Source: Deltaproteobacteria bacterium (GTDB lineage Bacteria > Desulfobacterota > Desulfobacteria > Desulfobacterales > ETH-SRB1). From it: DNA of 5,796 nucleotides. Numbering within the stretch: position 1 is the first letter of the stretch; each line of letters opens with the position of its first letter. Location of the stretch: positions 1 through 5,796 of the forward strand of contig DAOURZ010000102.1 of NCBI GenBank assembly GCA_030627475.1. The letters run 5' to 3'. The notes below the pieces were generated by a model. That model saw only the letters and a list, made by a program, of their open reading frames with translations, made no database searches and was not told the DNA's origin. This document shows positions 1-5,635 of the stretch, piece by piece. The position numbers and the translations under genes are program-made.

Positions 1-22
1 ATTGGCAGTTTTCGTTCAGGTA

Positions 23-649
23 CTAAATTAAGCTATTATTCCGATCTATACGGTATTTCTTTATAATGGATATTAGATCATCTATAGCAACTGATAATTT
101 GTCATTGATAATTACATGGCGGTAAAAATCTTTGTTTTTCATCTCTTGTTCTGCGGCATTGATACGCCTTTCAATGGTAAGCTTGCTGTCAGTCCCTCTT
201 GATTTGAGGCGTAATTTAAGAATATCTAATGAGGGTGGCATGATAAATATTGTTATGCTGTCAGAGTATTGATCAAGAATCTGTAATGTGCCTTTAAAAT
301 CAATGTCAAGGAGTATGTCACTCCCGGAGGCTAAAACTTTATCAATAAATTTTGATGACGTGCCATAATAATTACCATAAACTTCCGCCCACTCCGCCCA
401 TTCGCATTTTTTTATTTTATTTTTAAAATCGGTTTTCGTTATAAAATAATAGTTAATTCCATTTTGTTCTCCCTTTCTGGGCTTTCTTGTAGTGTATGAT
501 ACCGAATAAAAGAGGTTGGGGATTGTTTGATCAAGAACGGCTTTACAAAGGGTCGTTTTACCGGCTCCTGACGGTGCTGATATGATAAAAAGATTGCCAT
601 TGCAGTAAATATGGTTTGAACAATTCGGACTGATTTTTTGATCATTCAT
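23..649 (-). CDS. gmk: Guanylate kinase
   Basis: ATP-dependent phosphorylation of GMP to GDP in the cytosol, an essential step of guanine nucleotide synthesis. The 208-residue protein has the P-loop SAPSGAGKTT at residues 24-33. The GMP-binding segment SVSYTTRKPRKGEQNGINYY lies at 49-68, EWAEVYGNYYGTS at 86-98, the LLDID strand at 113-117, and the lid region with SRGTDS near 150-155 followed by the RR pair at 161-162. All key parts are present and the length is normal. The stretch before the P-loop is longer than in E. coli Gmk, and no alternative start codon lies between Met1 and the P-loop. The ATG has no good Shine-Dalgarno sequence but lies 6 bases after the stop of the RemA-like gene, so translational coupling is likely. 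It is the last complete gene of the cluster; only 22 bases follow its TAG stop. Confidence 0.97.
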   Translation of the reverse strand: MNDQKISPNCSNHIYCNGNLFIISAPSGAGKTTLCKAVLDQTIPNLFYSVSYTTRKPRKGEQNGINYYFITKTDFKNKIKKCEWAEWAEVYGNYYGTSSKFIDKVLASGSDILLDIDFKGTLQILDQYSDSITIFIMPPSLDILKLRLKSRGTDSKLTIERRINAAEQEMKNKDFYRHVIINDKLSVAIDDLISIIKKYRIDRNNSLI

Positions 650-655
650 AACAGG

Positions 656-916
656 TTATTCTGAGTCTTTATCTTTAAGAATAGTATAACGCAGCGATAT
701 TGTTTCTGCCTGTATAGCTGAAAGAACAACATGATTACTGTCCATGATAATCATGGCTCGGGTTTTACGCCCATGGCTTGCATCTACAAGACGCTTATTA
801 TCTTTAGCTTCATTTTTAAGTCGTTTCATTGGAGCAGAATTGGGTTGTACAATAGCTACAACGCGATTAGCAATTACAGTACTCCCAAAACCAATATTCA
901 ACAGCTTGTGTTTCAT
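656..916 (-). CDS. remA: RemA/DUF370-family regulatory protein
   Basis: This 86-residue protein matches the RemA (DUF370) family. In Bacillus subtilis RemA is a DNA-binding activator of biofilm matrix and osmoprotection genes that forms oligomeric rings. Visible family features are the N-terminal [19 protein letters not shown] (5-23), the PNSAPMKRL segment (25-33), the basic [15 protein letters not shown] stretch (46-60), whose Arg50, Lys51 and Arg53 correspond to the DNA-binding face, and [12 protein letters not shown] (62-73). Length is typical. An AAGGA-type Shine-Dalgarno sits about 8 bases before the ATG. It lies between yicC and gmk, the same order as yloC-remA-gmk in Firmicutes. Family membership is clear. 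The Bacillus role cannot simply be carried over to a Gram-negative host, so the regulatory function here is inference. Confidence 0.92.
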   Translation of the reverse strand: MKHKLLNIGFGSTVIANRVVAIVQPNSAPMKRLKNEAKDNKRLVDASHGRKTRAMIIMDSNHVVLSAIQAETISLRYTILKDKDSE

Positions 917-940
917 GTTTTTTTCCTTTTTTACCGAGCC

Positions 941-1822
941 TTATTCAATATTTTGTACTTGTTCTCGTATCTTTTCAAGTTCAGATTTAACGGCTACTAT
1001 TATATGAGATACATTCGAATTTCCTGCTTTCGCTCCCATTGTATTAAATTCCCTGCTGAATTCCTGGAGCAGAAAATTGAGTTTTCTACCAGCGGATTCT
1101 TCAGAATCCATAATAAACCGGAATTCTTTTATATGGCTTTCAACTCTTACTATTTCTTCAGAAATATCGCTTCTATCTGCAAAAAAAGCTGCTTCCTGCG
1201 CAATCCTTGCAGGATCAATATCAATCATACCCTGAGTTAATGCATTTATACGTTCCTTCAGTCGTTCCTGATAATAAAATAACAAATTCTCAGATTCTTT
1301 TTTGATTTTATCAAGACTTTTTTCTATAAAATCAAGTCGATTGATAAAATCCCTTACAATAAAATCCCCTTCCTTTTTTCTCATGGCATTAAGGCCGTCA
1401 AGAGCAATATTTATACAGGTTTTCAATTTATCCCAACAAACATCAATATCTTTGCTGACTTCAACAGGTTTAATAACTCCACCTGTGTTCACCATAAGGT
1501 CTAAGGAAATATCAGTGTTTATATTGAACCTGTTTTTAAGTTTGGAAAGTACATTTATGTATGCCAAGGCTCTATGCTCATCTATATCAAAAATATATGC
1601 GTCTTCGGAATCATCTATTATCTGTAGTTTGATTTCTATACGGCCTCGTAATACTTTATCAGAAATCATACTTTTAATTTTATTTTCCAGACAAAGATAT
1701 TTATGAGGCATTCGCAGAGCTATATCAAGATATTTGCTGTTATAAGAGCGAATTTCTACGGAGACAGTTAATTCGTCTTTTGTGCTTTCCGAACTGGCAT
1801 ATGCGGTCATGCTTTTCATCAT
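941..1822 (-). CDS. yicC: YicC/YloC-family endoribonuclease
   Basis: The 293-residue product has the two-part structure of the YicC family: an N-terminal YicC-like domain (about 3-160) and a C-terminal DUF1732 domain (about 205-293). E. coli YicC, reported as an endoribonuclease, is of similar length. Diagnostic segments are MKSMTAYA at 2-9, EIRSYNSKYLDIALRMP at 23-39, NAMRKKEGDF at 145-154, ARIAQEAAFFADRSDISEE at 205-223, and GRKLNFLLQEFSREFNT at 245-261. Residues 165-195 look helical and charged. A GGGAA Shine-Dalgarno lies 6 bases before the first of two adjacent ATG codons, and either could be used. The stop is 24 bases from the RemA-like start. A function in RNA turnover is known for the family; its target in this organism cannot be read from the sequence. 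Confidence 0.93.
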   Translation of the reverse strand: MMKSMTAYASSESTKDELTVSVEIRSYNSKYLDIALRMPHKYLCLENKIKSMISDKVLRGRIEIKLQIIDDSEDAYIFDIDEHRALAYINVLSKLKNRFNINTDISLDLMVNTGGVIKPVEVSKDIDVCWDKLKTCINIALDGLNAMRKKEGDFIVRDFINRLDFIEKSLDKIKKESENLLFYYQERLKERINALTQGMIDIDPARIAQEAAFFADRSDISEEIVRVESHIKEFRFIMDSEESAGRKLNFLLQEFSREFNTMGAKAGNSNVSHIIVAVKSELEKIREQVQNIE

Positions 1823-1851
1823 TTTTTGTTCCCATTAAATATTTTTTTCGA

Positions 1852-1878
1852 CAGGATTTACAGGATATTCAGGATTTA
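1852..1878. repeat. Three CAGGAT repeats, 9-base period
   Basis: The word CAGGAT occurs at 1852-1857, 1861-1866 and 1870-1875, each followed by a 3-base AT-only spacer (TTA, ATT, TTA). The last spacer is the TAA stop codon of the DUF4416 gene read on the minus strand. The array fills half of the longest gap inside the cluster, between DUF4416 and yicC. On the transcribed strand it reads as ATCCTG units. There is no dyad symmetry, so it is not a terminator. It could be a small intergenic repeat of a dispersed family or a tandem protein-binding site; the sequence alone cannot decide. Confidence 0.6.
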
Positions 1879-2421
1879 ATTTAGCCCCTCTTCGCTTCGC
1901 ATTTTTAAATCAGCAATATATTTTTTTCTTACCATTTCAAGATAAGTAAGCATATTTTTTTCAGTATAATCAGGGTAAGTCCATGATAGTTTTCTAAACG
2001 ATCCTTTTTGATAGATCAAAGTAAGATCCGCATAGATACCCATACCGATATAAATTCTGTGTGCATAGTTTTTGCCGGTTGCGAGAACAAAACGTTCCTG
2101 AAGCATATAGCCTGGATCAATGTTGATCAGACGCTTATTGTTTTTTGAATATTTTTTTTCGATTTTGTTTGTAATGATTTTTATTTCCGGCAAAGAACTT
2201 TGTTCAATAAGAGATTTAAATGCAAAAACTCTTCTGAAAAGTGGAGAGCCCATTTCAGGTTCGTAATAACTGGTATAGTTAAAGTCCAGCCACGGACTAA
2301 CCATATCAATAGAACCAATTTTTTCAACAAGTTCCGTTACAATCGGAACAATAAGACTCTTGTCCTTCATAAAGAGTCCTGCAACAAGTTTGGCCGGGTT
2401 AGGATTTCGGGGCACACTCAT
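1876..2421 (-). CDS. DUF4416 family protein, function unknown
   Basis: A 181-residue protein that I assign to DUF4416, a family with no established function that I associate with Desulfobacterota and related anaerobes. Family-like segments are PAKLVAGLFMKD (9-20), the acidic and aromatic stretch FNYTSYYEPEMG (47-58), RLINIDPGYM (97-106), HRIYIGMGIYADLTLIYQKG (121-140) and WTYPDY (147-152). No signal peptide, membrane segment or cysteine pair is seen, so it is probably cytosolic. The C-terminal tail (about 160-181) is charged and helical. Its ATG is only 2 bases past the stop of the zinc-ribbon gene and lacks a clear Shine-Dalgarno, so translation probably depends on the upstream gene. The position beside yicC, remA and gmk suggests a link to RNA or nucleotide metabolism, but that is guilt by association only. 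Confidence 0.88.
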   Translation of the reverse strand: MSVPRNPNPAKLVAGLFMKDKSLIVPIVTELVEKIGSIDMVSPWLDFNYTSYYEPEMGSPLFRRVFAFKSLIEQSSLPEIKIITNKIEKKYSKNNKRLINIDPGYMLQERFVLATGKNYAHRIYIGMGIYADLTLIYQKGSFRKLSWTYPDYTEKNMLTYLEMVRKKYIADLKMRSEEGLN

Positions 2422-2423
2422 TT

Positions 2424-2597
2424 TTAAGAAGCTATGCTTTTTGCTTCATCAATGAGCATAATTGGGATATCATCTCTTATCTCATATAAAAGCTTGCAAT
2501 TATCACAGATAAGCCCGTTATTTGTATCGTTAATATATATATCACCCTTACACTTTGGACATGCAAGTATATTGAGAAGTTCTTCACTTAACGCCAT
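2424..2597 (-). CDS. Trm112/YcaR-type zinc-ribbon protein
   Basis: A short gene of 57 codons plus TAA, read on the minus strand from the ATG at 2597. The product begins MALSEELLNILACPKCKG and has two cysteine pairs, Cys13/Cys16 (CPKC) and Cys31/Cys34 (CDNC), expected to bind one zinc ion. It ends with the family's typical DDIPIMLIDEA (42-52). This is the small bacterial Trm112/YcaR (UPF0434) fold. In eukaryotes and archaea Trm112 activates several methyltransferases acting on tRNA, rRNA and release factor; the role of the short bacterial form is less clear. An AAGGA Shine-Dalgarno sits 8 bases before the ATG. The gene starts 43 bases after the uridylyltransferase stop and ends 2 bases before the DUF4416 start, so it appears coupled to DUF4416. 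No methyltransferase gene is visible in the window. Confidence 0.9.
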   Translation of the reverse strand: MALSEELLNILACPKCKGDIYINDTNNGLICDNCKLLYEIRDDIPIMLIDEAKSIAS

Positions 2598-2640
2598 GAT
2601 TACTTTCCTTTTCTACCAGGTTCCAGGTCGCATGAAAAAT

Positions 2641-4038
2641 TTACCAGCTAATGTTTTTTTCTATAGCTGTGCCGTTCTTTATAACTACCTGTGATTTACC
2701 GCTGTTATTTATTACAACATTTCCCTTAATCTTTATATCTTTCTCAAAAAGCACATCCCCGATTATTTTAAGAGATTCGCAGTCAATTAAAGAAGGAATG
2801 CCGTTTGCAAACCTTGCATTAAACATATCTATTTTTCCGTAATATCTCTGATCAAGATTTATCTTTATATTGCTATCATTATGTTCTTTTTCAGGATTTA
2901 CAATAAGTTGATTATCATCTGAAAATAAAAAACAGTCAGAACGAACAGCCAAAAGATCATTACATGTTTTAACAGGAAAAAAACGAGATCTGGGGACTTT
3001 GATTGCTGTTGCCCCTTCAATAATTGAAACTGCTGCTCCCATCGCGGTTTCTATCTGATATACAGGCGGGCTGTATTTATCCCTTGGATCTAAATTCTTT
3101 GAGTTCAAGATCATGGGGAGTTTAACTGTTCTATGCTTTTTAATTAAATTTTTCAAGCATTTAAGATCAAGCCAGATGTTATTTGTATTGAAGTATTTAT
3201 AACGACTTATATCTCTACAGTTTTTACGCTCTATTTCCGGACATTGAGCTGATTCACGCAAAATTAAATGGCCATTCTTGTGTCTCGCCATATGTCCTCC
3301 TTTGAAATCAAGCGGTATCCTTTCCGAGACCTCCATCATAAAAGGTAAGCCTTTCTCGGCAAAAAATCCAAGGAGCGATTTATCTATAGTTGCGCCCAGA
3401 TTATCTGCATTTGCAATAAAAGCATATCGAATTCCTTCATCAAGGAGTTGCTGAAGTGTTCCGGACGTTGACAGTGCTGTATAAATATCTCCATGGCCAG
3501 GTGGATTCCATTCAAGGTGTCGACTCTCCGGCCAGTCCGCAGGAGCAAGGTCATGACGCAAGATTTTGGGAAACTTATGCTGAAGGAATAATCTGGGCAT
3601 TTCGGATGGTTTCATTATTGATAGAGCTGAAATTGTATCCTGATGAGTACTGAAACTGTTCATAAGACACAAGTTGACATTAACTTTTTCCGCCTGATTC
3701 AATATTATTTCAAGAAAACTCTTGTCATTTTTTGCTCTTATCAGAGATTTGGCTTTTGTTAGGCCCATAGTTGTGCCAAGGCCACCGTTTAAAATTATCA
3801 TAACAACATGTTTTAATGCTTTTTCACCGGCCTCTGCATATCCGGATGCATCTCTTGCATCTGCAATTTCATATGAATTAACGGGTCTCATATCTTTGTC
3901 GTAAATAAATCCTTTTTCACCTGCAATAACTTTTTCGTAATAATATGCAAATGTATCAATAACTACGGGCTGAATACCCTCTTTTTCCATTTTTGATATA
4001 AAGGACTGCAAATATTTTGGTTCGCCCGAATTCTTCAA
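2641..4038 (-). CDS. UTP--glucose-1-phosphate uridylyltransferase, UDPGP family
   Basis: Forms UDP-glucose and pyrophosphate from UTP and glucose-1-phosphate, supplying sugar nucleotide for polysaccharide and envelope synthesis. The 465-residue product belongs to the UDPGP family typical of eukaryotes, not to the GalU family common in bacteria. Visible motifs: nucleotide-binding LNGGLGTTMGLTKAKSLI (83-100), NPPGHGDIYTAL (178-189), FIANADNLGATID (207-219), KYFNTNNIWLDLK (281-293), ETAMGAAVSIIEGA (330-343), VPRSRFFPVKTCNDLL (348-363), and a repetitive C-terminal part (about 410-465) that fits the family's left-handed beta-helix. The start codon is TTG at 4038, chosen because a strong GAGGAGGT site lies 7 bases upstream. 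It overlaps the TGA stop of ilvE, so the two are translationally coupled. Other UDP-sugar pyrophosphorylases of this family cannot be excluded, but the motifs fit UDP-glucose best. Confidence 0.9.
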   Translation of the reverse strand: MKNSGEPKYLQSFISKMEKEGIQPVVIDTFAYYYEKVIAGEKGFIYDKDMRPVNSYEIADARDASGYAEAGEKALKHVVMIILNGGLGTTMGLTKAKSLIRAKNDKSFLEIILNQAEKVNVNLCLMNSFSTHQDTISALSIMKPSEMPRLFLQHKFPKILRHDLAPADWPESRHLEWNPPGHGDIYTALSTSGTLQQLLDEGIRYAFIANADNLGATIDKSLLGFFAEKGLPFMMEVSERIPLDFKGGHMARHKNGHLILRESAQCPEIERKNCRDISRYKYFNTNNIWLDLKCLKNLIKKHRTVKLPMILNSKNLDPRDKYSPPVYQIETAMGAAVSIIEGATAIKVPRSRFFPVKTCNDLLAVRSDCFLFSDDNQLIVNPEKEHNDSNIKINLDQRYYGKIDMFNARFANGIPSLIDCESLKIIGDVLFEKDIKIKGNVVINNSGKSQVVIKNGTAIEKNISW

Positions 4039-5102
4039 ATAATTACCTCCTCAATCCATCCCAAAGGATCTTCTGCCCTGCCATATTGTATATCTGTAAT
4101 GGCTTTGTAAAACTTGTCAGCCATAGTACCAACTTTACCGTTGTTTATGGTTAAAACTTTTTTGCCGTATTTTATTTCACCAACAGGTGAAATAACGGCA
4201 GCCGTACCTGATCCGAAAATATCCTGAAGCTTTCCTGATTCGTGAGCATCAACCAATTCGTCAATACCGATCTTTCTTTCTGTAATTTTCAAATCCCACA
4301 TTTTTGCAAGAGAGATCACAGAATCTCTGGTAATGCCCGGAAGGATGCTTCCGCTTAACCCGGGTGTAATAATTTCATCGTCTATGACAAAAAATATATT
4401 CATAGATCCTACTTCTTCCACATATTTATGCTCAATTCCGTCAAGCCATAGAACCTGTGTATATCCATTTTTACGGGCTTCTTCGCCGGCATAAAGACTT
4501 GCTGCATAATTTCCCGCTGTTTTGACATTACCAAGACCGCCGTTTACAGCTCTGACATGGTTTTTTGTAACCCAGATTTTAATTGGATTAAAACCTTCTT
4601 TATAATATGCGCCAACCGGTGAAAGAATAATAAACAAACGATATGTATTAGAGGCTCGAACTCCGAGAAACGGATCCATGGCAATAATTGTCGGTCGTAT
4701 GTAAAGGGAAGTTTCTTTTGCGTTCGGGACCCAGTCCTTTTCAATATTCAGCAACTGCTTCAGAGCAAAACAAATAAAGTCTTCATCAACTTTAGGAATG
4801 CATAGAGCACGTGCGGAGATATTAAGCCTCTTAAAATTATCTGTCGGTCTAAAAAGCCGGATAATGCCTGAGTTTGTCTTAAATGCCTTGAGTCCTTCAA
4901 AAATAGACTGACCATAATGAAGAACCATTGTAGCCGGATCCATTATAATGTTTGAGTATGGCTCTATCCGCGGATTATGCCATCCTTCTTCCGGATTATA
5001 ATCCATATTAAACATATGGTCTGTAAATATTGACCCAAAACCAAGATTGGAATCATCCGGCCGCTGTTTCAATTTGTCGGATTTTGTAATAGTTATTTGC
5101 AT
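4035..5102 (-). CDS. ilvE: Branched-chain amino acid aminotransferase, type II
   Basis: A PLP-dependent class IV aminotransferase that makes or degrades leucine, isoleucine and valine by exchanging the amino group with 2-oxoglutarate/glutamate. At 355 residues it resembles the longer type shared with eukaryotic BCAT enzymes, not the roughly 310-residue E. coli IlvE. Motifs: LHYGQSIFEGLKAF (61-74), YIRPTII (134-140), the PLP-binding lysine Lys194 in GNVKTAGNYAASLYAGEEA (191-209), EEVGSMNIFFV (229-239) with the glutamate that contacts the PLP ring nitrogen, LPGITRDSVISLA (254-266), and SGTAAVISPVG (298-308). An AAGGAG Shine-Dalgarno 6 bases before the ATG overlaps the stop codon of the PPC gene. 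Its last codons contain the Shine-Dalgarno of the uridylyltransferase gene. A cytosolic housekeeping role is expected. Confidence 0.95.
   Translation of the reverse strand: MQITITKSDKLKQRPDDSNLGFGSIFTDHMFNMDYNPEEGWHNPRIEPYSNIIMDPATMVLHYGQSIFEGLKAFKTNSGIIRLFRPTDNFKRLNISARALCIPKVDEDFICFALKQLLNIEKDWVPNAKETSLYIRPTIIAMDPFLGVRASNTYRLFIILSPVGAYYKEGFNPIKIWVTKNHVRAVNGGLGNVKTAGNYAASLYAGEEARKNGYTQVLWLDGIEHKYVEEVGSMNIFFVIDDEIITPGLSGSILPGITRDSVISLAKMWDLKITERKIGIDELVDAHESGKLQDIFGSGTAAVISPVGEIKYGKKVLTINNGKVGTMADKFYKAITDIQYGRAEDPLGWIEEVII
4046..4053 (-). promoter_or_regulatory. Shine-Dalgarno site supporting the TTG start
   Basis: On the minus strand a GAGGAGGT sequence, close to the perfect anti-16S complement, lies 7 bases before the TTG at 4038-4036. 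It is inside the last codons of ilvE (Glu-Glu-Val). This decides the start of the uridylyltransferase gene: there is no ATG in a suitable place, the next in-frame Met is residue 17, and a strong site can compensate for the weaker TTG. The start and the ilvE stop form a TTGA overlap, which favours reinitiation by the same ribosome. Confidence 0.85.
4172..4195. repeat. Perfect 10-bp inverted repeat inside ilvE
   Basis: TTATTTCACC at 4172-4181 is exactly complementary to GGTGAAATAA at 4186-4195, leaving a 4-base loop. In the mRNA it would form a 10-bp stem within codons for the conserved VISPVGEI region near residue 303-310 of the aminotransferase. No U-run follows it in the direction of transcription, so it is not a Rho-independent terminator. 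It may be a chance result of the codons or an mRNA-stability element. Confidence 0.5.
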
Positions 5103-5108
5103 TTAATT

Positions 5109-5114
5109 CTCCTT
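5109..5114 (-). promoter_or_regulatory. ilvE Shine-Dalgarno overlapping upstream stop
   Basis: AAGGAG on the minus strand, 6 bases from the ilvE ATG. Its first two bases are the end of the TAA stop of the PPC-domain gene (TAAGGAG). A ribosome finishing the PPC protein therefore sits on the ilvE initiation site, so the two genes are very likely translated from the same message. Confidence 0.8.
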
Positions 5115-5550
5115 AAAATAAATTCCATAACATAAGACCGGTTTTATAATCATAAGCTCTTTCTATTGGTTTTCCTTTTAATTCCTGAAGGTTGATTTCC
5201 CCTGCGAAAATAATTGTTTCTGAAAAAAGATGTCCTCCAATAATTTTATCTTTCTCATCACTTAACACAATATGAGCATGTACAAATGGATTGCCTTTTT
5301 TTATTGAGACGTTACCGGTACATGATATAATTTCAAAAGGAGCTTTTTCTCTGGAAATTACATGAACTTGTTGTTTTTGATCATAACATCCTACGGTAAC
5401 GGATGAAACAGAACCAATAACTGAAAAAACGGCCATCCGTATTGATGCTTTTTTACAGAAATCCTCAACAGAGGTTATCAAATCCTTGCCAAACGGAAAT
5501 GACCCTAAAAAAAAACGCCCGGGTTTAAATTCAGAGCAAGATAAATTCAT
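5113..5550 (-). CDS. PPC/DUF296-domain protein, possible DNA-binding
   Basis: A 145-residue protein made of a single PPC (plants and prokaryotes conserved, DUF296) domain. In plants the domain is joined to AT-hook DNA-binding motifs; stand-alone bacterial copies form trimers, often with bound metal, and are only loosely described as DNA-binding. Family features are PGRFFLGSFPFGKDL (10-24) at the start, the FSVIGSVSSVTVGCYD strand-turn-strand (42-57), and the signature GNPFVHAHIVLSDE (86-99) followed by IIGGHL (103-108). His91, His93 and His107 are at the usual metal-site positions. No AT-hook, signal peptide or membrane segment is present. The ATG lacks a clear Shine-Dalgarno. It is the first gene of the cluster and is coupled to ilvE, so a role in regulating or accompanying the metabolic genes is possible but unproven. 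Confidence 0.9.
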   Translation of the reverse strand: MNLSCSEFKPGRFFLGSFPFGKDLITSVEDFCKKASIRMAVFSVIGSVSSVTVGCYDQKQQVHVISREKAPFEIISCTGNVSIKKGNPFVHAHIVLSDEKDKIIGGHLFSETIIFAGEINLQELKGKPIERAYDYKTGLMLWNLF

Positions 5551-5635
5551 TATGCAACCAAGAGGTTAAATTTGATTAAAAGATTTTTTCTTGATTTTTA
5601 TTCCTTGGGAACGTGAATGTGGACGAAATAACTTT
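5551..5635 (-). other. AT-rich region before the first gene
   Basis: These 85 bases lie between the palindrome and the PPC gene start. They are rich in A and T runs on the minus strand (for example around 5575-5600) and probably hold the promoter or leader of the cluster. I could not find a convincing pair of -35 and -10 boxes, a sigma-54 site or an operator, and no clear ribosome binding site precedes the PPC ATG. Confidence 0.35.

Noticed and set aside
439..645. Minus-strand alternative frame inside gmk
   Set aside because: It lies fully within gmk in another frame, and the gmk frame has all catalytic motifs.
731..1240. Plus-strand open frame of 169 codons across the remA-like and yicC genes
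   Set aside because: It is antisense to two clearly recognised genes, is rich in Phe/Tyr/Ser as expected of a reverse frame, and matches no family I know.
1302..1706. Plus-strand open frame of 134 codons inside yicC
   Set aside because: Antisense shadow of the yicC frame with low-complexity Ser/Leu/Ile content and no recognisable domain.
1852..1878. Short CRISPR-like or terminator structure
   Set aside because: Units are 9 bases with no spacers of CRISPR length, and there is no dyad symmetry or following U-run.
4172..4195. Rho-independent terminator within ilvE
   Set aside because: The stem is AT-rich, lies in conserved coding sequence, and is not followed by a U-run in the direction of transcription.
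4544..4744. Minus-strand alternative frame inside ilvE
   Set aside because: The aminotransferase frame is complete and continuous through this stretch, so this is a shadow.
5551..5575. Sigma-54 type promoter near a TTGGTTGC sequence on the minus strand
   Set aside because: The GC of the -12 element has no GG at the required distance upstream, and it would lie too close to the start codon.
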